Shown here in pieces: positions 5,405 to 10,761 of a stretch of 10,761 bases of DNA. Every line of letters starts with the position of its first letter. The stretch's first letter is position 1. Source of the stretch: Dehalococcoidia bacterium (GTDB lineage: Bacteria; Chloroflexota; Dehalococcoidia; UBA3495); contig PCAH01000085.1 in the NCBI GenBank assembly GCA_002730485.1, positions 1 through 10,761 of the forward strand, read 5' to 3'. The position numbers and the translations under genes are program-made. The notes under the pieces were generated by a model. It saw nothing but the letters and a program-made list of their open reading frames with translations, was not told the origin of the DNA and searched no databases.

Positions 5405-6247
5405 CTACTTCTCGATGGGTGCGCCTACGATGCTGCCCCACTCGGTCCAGGAGCCGTCGTAGTTGCGGACGTTGCTGTGTCCCAGAAGCTGGGTCAGGAC
5501 GAACCAGGTGTGGGATGAACGTTCCCCGATCCGGCAGTAGGCGATGGTCTCTTTTCCGCCATCGATGCCCTTGCCACCGTAGAGGGCCCGAAGTTCATCG
5601 GCCGACTTGAAGGAACCGTCCTCGGCCACAGCCTGTCCCCAAGGCACGTTGGCCGCACTGGGGATATGCCCGCCGCGCTGGGAGCCTTCTTGGGGAAGGT
5701 TCTCCGGGGCCAGCAACTCACCGCTGTACTCAGCGGGGGCTCGGACATCAACCAGATTGATGCTACCGGAGTTGACCTTGCTCAATACCTGGTCGCGGTA
5801 GGCGCGGATGTCCTCGTTGGCAGCCTTGGCTGTGTAGGACTTGGAACCGTGGCTCACAGCGTCGGTGGTCAAGGGCTTGCCCTCGGTTTCCCACTTGGCG
5901 CGTCCACCGTTCATCAATTTCACGTCTTCGTGGCCGTAGTACTTCATCTGCCAGAAGGCCCAGGCGGCAAACCAGTTGTTGTTATCGCCATAGAGAATGA
6001 CGGTTGTGCCGTTGTCTATTCCAGCGGAACCAAGAAGTTGTTCCATCCCTTTTTTGCTGACCAGGTCCCTGCTGACGGTCTGCTGGAGCTGGGACTGCCA
6101 GTTCCAACCAACAGCTCCGGCGATGTGTCCAGCATCATAAGCAGACGTGTCGACATCAACCTCAACCAACCTTACGTTGGCGTCTGATCCGTGTTCAGCT
6201 ACCCAATCTGTTGTTACCAATGACTCCGGGTGTGCGTAATCAGCCAT
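5405..6247 (-). CDS. Thiosulfate sulfurtransferase (two-domain rhodanese, CysA/SseA type)
   Basis: Transfers sulfane sulfur from thiosulfate to a thiophilic acceptor such as cyanide, through a persulfide on the active cysteine; cytoplasmic, with no signal peptide or membrane segment. At 280 residues it has the usual length for tandem-domain rhodaneses. The N-terminal domain (about 10-125) is the inactive one: its loop reads LYGDNNNWFA, with Asp88 where a catalytic Cys would be. The C-terminal domain (about 145-280) carries C238 in CRIGERSSHTWF, the CRxGxR loop of thiosulfate rather than mercaptopyruvate enzymes (the latter have CGSGVT). C238 is the only cysteine. The C-terminal NYDGSWTEWGSIVGAPIE is nearly the mycobacterial CysA2 ending as I remember it. 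The start at 6247 has GAGGG about 9 nt upstream. The gene stands alone with its own terminator and has no sulfur-pathway neighbour in the window. Confidence 0.93.
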   Translation of the reverse strand: MADYAHPESLVTTDWVAEHGSDANVRLVEVDVDTSAYDAGHIAGAVGWNWQSQLQQTVSRDLVSKKGMEQLLGSAGIDNGTTVILYGDNNNWFAAWAFWQMKYYGHEDVKLMNGGRAKWETEGKPLTTDAVSHGSKSYTAKAANEDIRAYRDQVLSKVNSGSINLVDVRAPAEYSGELLAPENLPQEGSQRGGHIPSAANVPWGQAVAEDGSFKSADELRALYGGKGIDGGKETIAYCRIGERSSHTWFVLTQLLGHSNVRNYDGSWTEWGSIVGAPIEK

Positions 6248-6633
6248 ATTTCGCCCTCTTATTGATTCTTTTTTCTAATATCCGACCAAGGTGCCGGTGT
6301 ACCGGATTCAAGATTTTCCACAGTAGAAACGGGGCTAAAGCCAAGCGCTGGAATAACCAGTCGCATCCGTTTCAATCCGATACCAAAGCGCACTACGGGC
6401 GATCCAATATGGTCTTAGATGCGTAATGACTAACAAGGATTCATCTGATTCTTGAACTTAATCGAATATCTGAGAATCCAGGCTAAATCGGCATGGGAAA
6501 GTTTATACCAAGATTCATGAAACCGCACCCTTTGAGTGTCGTCCGGCATCCAAATAAATCAAGAGGCTGGAAACAAAGCGACGGGTGCATGCAAAATAAG
6601 GCTGGATACCAACCCAAATTGGGCGTGAACGCT
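6248..6633. other. Intergenic region with no supported gene
   Basis: About 390 bp between the divergent sulfurtransferase and ftsH genes, apart from the short palindrome near 6300. I see no ORF with a ribosome site, no tRNA fold and no strong hairpin. It is more AT-rich than the coding sequence on either side. It must hold the sulfurtransferase promoter, which I could not identify. Confidence 0.6.
6294..6305. promoter_or_regulatory. Palindrome CCGGTGTACCGG upstream of the sulfurtransferase
   Basis: A 12-bp dyad with 5-bp arms CCGGT/ACCGG, centred about 52 bp before the sulfurtransferase ATG. This position would suit an operator, but no regulator is known to me for it and the dyad is short enough to be chance. 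No clear -35/-10 pair was found for this gene. Confidence 0.25.
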
Positions 6634-6662
6634 TTGCAATTCCAAGCTCACTCCGATAATAT
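6634..6662 (+). promoter_or_regulatory. sigma70-type promoter of ftsH
   Basis: TTGCAA (6634-6639) and TAATAT (6657-6662) are separated by exactly 17 bp, which puts the transcription start near 6669 and gives a leader of about 40 nt. An AGGGG ribosome site stands 5 nt before the ATG at 6711. No heat-shock CIRCE-type inverted repeat was seen. Confidence 0.65.
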
Positions 6663-6710
6663 AAACTAGGAGTAGCTGTCCTCATTGATAGAGGGAAATA
6701 AGGGGTAAAG

Positions 6711-8927
6711 ATGGGTAATAATCGATGGCTTCGCAACAGCTTTGTGTACCTGATGATCATCATCGGGGTCATAGTCATTTTCTACACGTTGTTGCCCAGC
6801 CTCGGCGCGCGCAGTGAAGAGCCACTGACTACAGTGGTGGCCATGGCCAAGGACAATAACATCCGAGAGATTGTCATTGACGGCCGACAGTTGACCGTTT
6901 TCCCTAGGGGTCTCAGCGCTTCAGGAGCTGACCGGTTTACCAGCCGGATCGGCCGCGATACCGATGTCATAGGATTGTTGGTCGAGAGCGGTGTGGACGT
7001 TGGACCGCCATCCGGTGTTCAGGTGGTTTACAAGGGCTCCAGTGGCCTGAGCAGCTTCTTCGGCATAATGCTCAACTTCCTGCCTCTGATCTTCTTTGGC
7101 GGCCTGATCCTATTCATGATGCGTCAGGCCCAGGGCAGCAATAACCAGACCATGAGTTTTGGCCGCAGCCGCGCCAAAATGATGCCCTTTAACCGACCTA
7201 CCGTGTCGTTCAACGACGTTGCGGGAGTCGAAGAATCCAAGGAAGAACTGTCAGAGGTCGTCGAGTTTCTCAAGTTCCCTGAGCGGTTCCTGGCTTTGGG
7301 TGCCCGCATACCCAAGGGTGTGCTCCTAGTTGGCCCTCCTGGCACAGGCAAGACCCTGATGGCACGAGCAGTTGCCGGGGAAGCCGGTGTGCCTTTCTTC
7401 CACATCAGCGGTTCTGAATTCGTAGAGATGTTCGTGGGTGTTGGTGCCGCTCGGGTCAGAGACCTGTTTGAGCAGGCCAAACGAAACGCACCGTGTATCG
7501 TGTTCGTCGATGAGATCGACGCCGTTGGTCGGCACCGTGGCGCAGGTCTTGGCGGTGGACATGACGAACGTGAGCAGACACTGAACCAGATACTGGTGGA
7601 AATGGACGGGTTCGAGACCAATACCAACATCATTGTGATCGCCGCCACCAACCGACCAGACATCCTGGACCCAGCCCTTTTGCGGCCCGGTCGGTTCGAC
7701 CGACGTGTCACCATGGACCTACCCGATATCGAAGGCCGCAAGGCCATCCTGAAGGTACACGCTTCCGGAAAACCTTTGGCTCCGGAGGTTACCTTTGAAT
7801 CCCTGGCCAAGGAGACGCCCGGTTTCAGCGGCGCGGAACTCTCCAACCTGATAAACGAAGCAGCCATCATGGCCGCTAGAAGCAGTAAGAAACAGATCTT
7901 CATGGACGACTTTGAAGAGGCTGTAGACAGGGTTGTCGCTGGCCCCCAGCGCAAGAACCGGCGAATCAATCCCCGCGAGAAGGAGATGACGGCCTACCAT
8001 GAAGCCGGACACGCTCTGGTCGCCTGGGCCCTTGAATTCGCTGACCCAGTACACAAGATATCGATCGTCGCCCGCGGCCAGATGGGCGGACACACGGCCC
8101 TGGTTCCAGAGGAAGACCGTTACCTGTGGACCAAAAACCAGTTCGCCCACCGAATGGCCGTAACCATGGGCGGAAGGGTGGCCGAGCAGATCATCTTTGA
8201 CGAGGTAACCACCGGTGCCAGTAACGACTTGGAACAGGCGACCAAGCTGGCCATGGGAATGGTCAAACGCTACGGCATGTTCAGCGCAAAGAACTACGAA
8301 GAGATGCCAATCAGTGAGGTCATTGAGAAAGCCCGGGGCGGCCAGATCTCCGCGATCGAAGTCTACGGTAACGACCTCCTTGTGATCATGGAAGACGGCA
8401 CCGAGTTCAGGTCTCGAAAAGAACTTGACTTCCAACTCGCCGAGTTCAACGAAGACTTGATTGCCAAGGGTCAACAAGCAGTCAAGATCATCATCAGAAA
8501 CTCCCACAGCCTCGACGGGCTGGGAGCCCCCAGGACTTTCGGTAAAGCCGAAGAGATGGTGTTCCTAGGACGGGGTTCTGGAGCTGAAGAGAAGGACTAC
8601 GGCGGAAACGTAGGTGAAGAGATCGACCTTGCGGTCTCCGAACTCATCAACAAAGCCTACGAAGACGCGGTGGAAGCAATCACTATCCACCAGCCGAAGC
8701 TTGTCCGCCTGGCGGAATACCTGATTGAGTACGAGACCGTATCCGGCGAGGCCATGAACCGACTGTTCAATGCCGACGACGAGCCTGGTGGAGAACCGGC
8801 CACACCTCCCGTGACACCGGAGACACCGCCGGCCTACAGTCCAACCCCGGAGGACGCAACCCCGGCTGCCAACCCACAACCGGCAGCCACACTGCCGTCA
8901 ACCGCGGCTGCAGACGGCGACGACTAA
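6711..8927 (+). CDS. ftsH: ATP-dependent zinc metalloprotease FtsH with an extra domain in the peptidase region
   Basis: Membrane-anchored hexameric AAA+ protease that extracts and degrades membrane and regulatory proteins. Order of parts in the 738 residues: membrane helix (11-30), extracytoplasmic FtsH_ext domain (about 36-108), membrane helix (about 115-137), AAA ATPase, M41 peptidase, proline-rich tail. Walker A is GPPGTGKT (208-215), the pore loop FVGVG (241-245), Walker B VFVDEID (264-270), the second region of homology [21 protein letters not shown] (312-332). The zinc site is HEAGH (430-434) with D506 in TTGASND, so the catalytic set is complete. After KRYGM (519-523), where the usual text resumes at LGAPRTFG (604-611) and FLGR (618-621), an extra stretch of about 80 residues is inserted that resembles the FtsH_ext domain (see findings). 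The last 48 residues are rich in Pro, Thr and Ala. Longer than typical FtsH (about 600-650) because of insert and tail. It has its own promoter and terminator. Confidence 0.97.
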   Translation: MGNNRWLRNSFVYLMIIIGVIVIFYTLLPSLGARSEEPLTTVVAMAKDNNIREIVIDGRQLTVFPRGLSASGADRFTSRIGRDTDVIGLLVESGVDVGPPSGVQVVYKGSSGLSSFFGIMLNFLPLIFFGGLILFMMRQAQGSNNQTMSFGRSRAKMMPFNRPTVSFNDVAGVEESKEELSEVVEFLKFPERFLALGARIPKGVLLVGPPGTGKTLMARAVAGEAGVPFFHISGSEFVEMFVGVGAARVRDLFEQAKRNAPCIVFVDEIDAVGRHRGAGLGGGHDEREQTLNQILVEMDGFETNTNIIVIAATNRPDILDPALLRPGRFDRRVTMDLPDIEGRKAILKVHASGKPLAPEVTFESLAKETPGFSGAELSNLINEAAIMAARSSKKQIFMDDFEEAVDRVVAGPQRKNRRINPREKEMTAYHEAGHALVAWALEFADPVHKISIVARGQMGGHTALVPEEDRYLWTKNQFAHRMAVTMGGRVAEQIIFDEVTTGASNDLEQATKLAMGMVKRYGMFSAKNYEEMPISEVIEKARGGQISAIEVYGNDLLVIMEDGTEFRSRKELDFQLAEFNEDLIAKGQQAVKIIIRNSHSLDGLGAPRTFGKAEEMVFLGRGSGAEEKDYGGNVGEEIDLAVSELINKAYEDAVEAITIHQPKLVRLAEYLIEYETVSGEAMNRLFNADDEPGGEPATPPVTPETPPAYSPTPEDATPAANPQPAATLPSTAAADGDD

Positions 8928-8956
8928 CCAATCGCTGGTAACCAAACGTCAAAAAC

Positions 8957-8990
8957 AAAAAGAGGCGGGTCGATTGACCCGCCTCTTTTT
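8957..8990. terminator. Bidirectional rho-independent terminator between ftsH and the hypothetical gene
   Basis: A perfect 15-bp stem AAAAAGAGGCGGGTC/GACCCGCCTCTTTTT with a GATT loop. On the plus strand it ends in TTTTTATTTC for ftsH; on the minus strand in TTTTTGTTTTTG for the gene ending at 9012. It serves both convergent transcripts. Confidence 0.93.
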
Positions 8991-9011
8991 ATTTCTCAGC
9001 TATTTGGCTAT

Positions 9012-9293
9012 CTACTCGGTAGAAGTTTCCTCTTCCTGGGTATCTTCTTGTTCTTTGGGTAATTGCCGGTAGTAGAGGCCCCACTGCTGCATCAGCCCTT
9101 CAACATCTTTATTCCCCAAAGCGCTCAGTTCCCGGAAGAACCCGGCCAGGGCGTGGGCTGAAATATTATTCTTATCGCAAACCCAACTGCGTTCTGCAGG
9201 CACCACATAGATGAGACCCCGTTGGTGTTCACACACCGCTTTGATGCGGGTCATATCGTTTCCCTGGATCACGTCCAAAGCAAAGGTAGTCAT
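9012..9293 (-). CDS. Small hypothetical protein with acidic C-terminus
   Basis: A 93-residue protein of no family I recognise. It begins MTTFALDVIQGND, has a central basic and aromatic part (RGLIYVVPAERSWVCDKNN), a likely helical part (ISAHALAGFFRELSALG), and ends in a strongly acidic tail rich in Glu, Asp and Thr (from about residue 79). No signal peptide or membrane helix, so probably cytoplasmic. Upstream in-frame starts exist (GTG at 9377, ATG at 9365), but a TATAAT (9364-9369) lies right over those codons, while the ATG at 9293 has AAGGA 8 nt before it; I therefore chose 9293. It converges on ftsH and shares its terminator, and hflK starts on the opposite strand beyond its promoter. Position between ftsH and hflK may mean nothing, or may hint at a role near that complex. 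Confidence 0.65.
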   Translation of the reverse strand: MTTFALDVIQGNDMTRIKAVCEHQRGLIYVVPAERSWVCDKNNISAHALAGFFRELSALGNKDVEGLMQQWGLYYRQLPKEQEDTQEEETSTE

Positions 9294-9363
9294 CTGCCAC
9301 GTCCTTAACTGAAGTATGAATGTCATGGCGGGAAAAGTCTGTCGGACCACCACGGCAGGAAGC

Positions 9364-9369
9364 ATTATA
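9364..9369 (-). promoter_or_regulatory. -10 element of the hypothetical gene
   Basis: A perfect TATAAT on the minus strand, placing the transcription start near 9357 and giving a leader of about 64 nt to the ATG at 9293. The -35 is weak (GATTCC at 17 bp). It decides the start codon, because the longer reading would begin upstream of the transcript. Confidence 0.5.
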
Positions 9370-9447
9370 CCCTTCACCCAATTGCGGAATCAGCACCTAC
9401 AGCGGCAGCCTTGCATTCGATACCCGTGAGAAGTAGCTGTGCCTATC

Positions 9448-9477
9448 CAGTTCAGTCCAATTCAGTTCAGTCCAATT
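9448..9477. repeat. Two tandem copies of a 15-bp unit
   Basis: CAGTTCAGTCCAATT is present twice without a gap or mismatch (9448-9462 and 9463-9477). It lies in the otherwise featureless region between the hypothetical gene and hflK. Each unit itself contains the short repeat TTCAGT/CAGTTCAG. Possibly slippage-prone DNA. Confidence 0.85.
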
Positions 9478-9599
9478 TGCAAGAAACAACGTAACAGGGT
9501 TGTGGAGCATCACATAAAGCGAGTGTATTCGGTATTGAAGCAATTCGGTGGGAAATGCATTAGCCCGGAGACCAAGATGTAGTTCGGACATTCCTAAGA

Positions 9600-9614
9600 T
9601 GGTAGAATCTACCA
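9600..9614. promoter_or_regulatory. Perfect dyad TGGTAGA-A-TCTACCA upstream of hflK
   Basis: Seven-base arms around a single central base, 80 bp before the hflK start codon. This could be an operator, or it could overlap a -10-like TAGAAT (9603-9608) with only a poor -35. No regulator can be named. Confidence 0.35.
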
Positions 9615-9693
9615 AGCTCCACAGATAACAGGGCGTCCAGCCTCAGTTTGGCTAACGCCATAAACAACAGCATAGGAAAAGGGACATAAGAAT

Positions 9694-10761
9694 ATGTATC
9701 AACCCGGCGGTGGACCCAGGCAACCCGAAATGGATTTCGAAAAGATCATGGGCGGTATCCGAGACGGCATCGGTCGCTTCTCCCAACGCTTCGGCGGCGG
9801 TGGGATCGGATTGGCGATCGTACTGGTTTTAGGTCTGATTGTCGTCATTTGGGCGGCCTCTGGAATATATACCATCAACCCAGGTGAACAGGCGGCTCTG
9901 CGTCGGTTCGGCTCGGTGCAGGGAAACCCGGAAACCCAGCAAGGTCTGCACTGGTGGTGGCCGGGACCCATCGGCAAGAAAGATGTCGTTTTGACATCTG
10001 AGACTCGCCGTTTGGAGCTTGGATTCCGCAGCGGCGAGAACGTTGCCGATACGCCTGCACCCCTTGAAGCTGAGATGATCAGCGGCGACCTGAATATCGT
10101 AGATGTTCAGATGGTCGTGCAATACGACATCAAGAATCTCACCGACTATCTGTTCAACGTGTCGGACCCAGGGGAGAATGACCGCGGGATCACCGCAGGA
10201 CACCCCGACGGAAGAACCCTCAAAGACGCCTCTGAAGCGGCCCTTCGCTTGGTAGTTGGTCAAAGGTCGATTGACGATGTCCTCACCACAAGGCGTGAAG
10301 AGGTTCAGACGTCCACCAAACAACGGCTACAAGTCATTCTTGACAGTTATGAAGCTGGCATAAACGTAACCAACGTACAGCTTCAGGATGTGAAAGCGCC
10401 TGAAGAAGTACGGGACGCCTTTGATGACGTGCTCAGAGCTCGTCAGGAGCGTGACACCAGAATCAACCAAGCCCGGGCTTACGAGAACGACATCATACCC
10501 AGGGCCAGTGGTAACGCGGAAAGGATCAAGAGAGAAGCTGAAGCATTCGCCCAAGCCAGGGTTGCCAGAGCAGAGGGTGAAGCCCAAGGGTTCATCTCGG
10601 TCTTAGACGAATACAACAAGTCCAAGTTGGCACAGGATGTGACCAGGCAGCGGCTGTACCTGGAAGCCATGGAAGAGATACTTCCAGGAATCTCCAAGAT
10701 CATAGTTTCGCCAGATGCGGAAACGGTACTGGTATTGGGTGACTCGGGCGGCATCGTACCC
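9694..10761 (+). CDS. hflK: HflK, SPFH-domain membrane protein (FtsH regulator), C-terminus cut by window edge
   Basis: With HflC, HflK forms a prohibitin-like cage around FtsH at the membrane and modulates its access to substrates. 356 codons are visible and the frame is open at the edge. It has a Gly-rich cytoplasmic N-terminus (residues 1-37, GGGPRQP and RFGGGG), one membrane helix (about 38-57), then the SPFH/band 7 domain from YTINPGEQAALRRFG (59-73) through QGLHWWWPGPI, VDVQMVVQYDI and the LFNV stretch, followed by a long Ala/Glu/Arg-rich helical region (about 240-320), as in other HflK proteins. Between FNVSDP and AALRLVVG there is an extra loop (about residues 160-181, GENDRGITAGHPDGRTLKDASE) that ordinary HflK lacks or has much shorter. 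The ribosome site AAGGG stands 10 nt before the ATG at 9694. hflC would be expected just beyond the window. Confidence 0.95.
   Translation, partial: MYQPGGGPRQPEMDFEKIMGGIRDGIGRFSQRFGGGGIGLAIVLVLGLIVVIWAASGIYTINPGEQAALRRFGSVQGNPETQQGLHWWWPGPIGKKDVVLTSETRRLELGFRSGENVADTPAPLEAEMISGDLNIVDVQMVVQYDIKNLTDYLFNVSDPGENDRGITAGHPDGRTLKDASEAALRLVVGQRSIDDVLTTRREEVQTSTKQRLQVILDSYEAGINVTNVQLQDVKAPEEVRDAFDDVLRARQERDTRINQARAYENDIIPRASGNAERIKREAEAFAQARVARAEGEAQGFISVLDEYNKSKLAQDVTRQRLYLEAMEEILPGISKIIVSPDAETVLVLGDSGGIVP

Noticed and set aside
7124..7969. Long minus-strand open frame (281 codons) opposite ftsH, and another at 7719-8507
   Set aside because: Both lie entirely within the well-supported ftsH coding frame. 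Their translations are low-complexity Ser/Arg-rich or show no family signal, and no ribosome site or promoter supports them; they are antisense shadows.
9012..9377. 121-residue version of the hypothetical protein starting at GTG 9377
   Set aside because: A TATAAT promoter element lies over its first codons and the ATG at 9293 has a better-placed AAGGA; the shorter form was annotated.
9397..9615. Minus-strand 72-codon frame in the region before hflK
   Set aside because: It includes WTELNWTELD, which is just translation of the 15-bp tandem repeat, and has no good ribosome site or family resemblance.
1..10761. An exotic system such as a defence island, mobile element or biosynthetic cluster
   Set aside because: All large genes are household families (glnA, amt, rhodanese, ftsH, hflK) with intact motifs. 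The unusual content is limited to regulatory arrays, repeats and the FtsH/HflK insertions.

Overview
This is an ordinary chromosomal stretch from a free-living bacterium. The gene content is a GlnA2-like class I glutamine synthetase, two Amt transporters, a mycobacterial CysA-like rhodanese, FtsH and HflK. Between the genes lie short dispersed palindromic repeats. From memory of these protein types I infer a Chloroflexota (Dehalococcoidia/SAR202-like) genome, at moderate to low confidence; there is no rRNA or other decisive marker. No phage, plasmid, IS transposase, CRISPR array, tRNA or rRNA was seen.

Left half (1-4650), all on the minus strand: an ammonium acquisition and assimilation cluster read from right to left as amt2 (3133-4485), amt1 (1467-2681), then glnA (start at 1291, C-terminus cut off by the window edge). 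The Amt proteins bring in ammonium and glutamine synthetase fixes it into glutamine. Each amt gene has its own upstream regulatory region. Both regions carry an array of GTAAC/GAAAC/TTAAC pentamers on an exact 11-bp period, the pattern expected for a GlnR-like (OmpR/PhoB-family) regulator. Behind the amt1 array lies a long leader with a possible 27-codon ORF and a 43-nt hairpin. No glnK/PII gene is present.

Middle (4650-6710): a non-coding mosaic of dispersed repeats, then a minus-strand thiosulfate sulfurtransferase (rhodanese) with its own terminator, then a 463-bp intergenic region ending in a good sigma70-type promoter for ftsH.

Right half (6711-10761): ftsH (plus), a bidirectional terminator, a convergent small hypothetical gene (minus), and the start of hflK (plus, cut off by the window edge). 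HflK, with HflC, forms the membrane prohibitin-like complex that surrounds FtsH, so this is a membrane proteostasis neighbourhood. The most notable protein feature is in FtsH: an extra segment of about 80 residues inside the M41 peptidase domain that looks like a second copy of the N-terminal FtsH extracytoplasmic domain.
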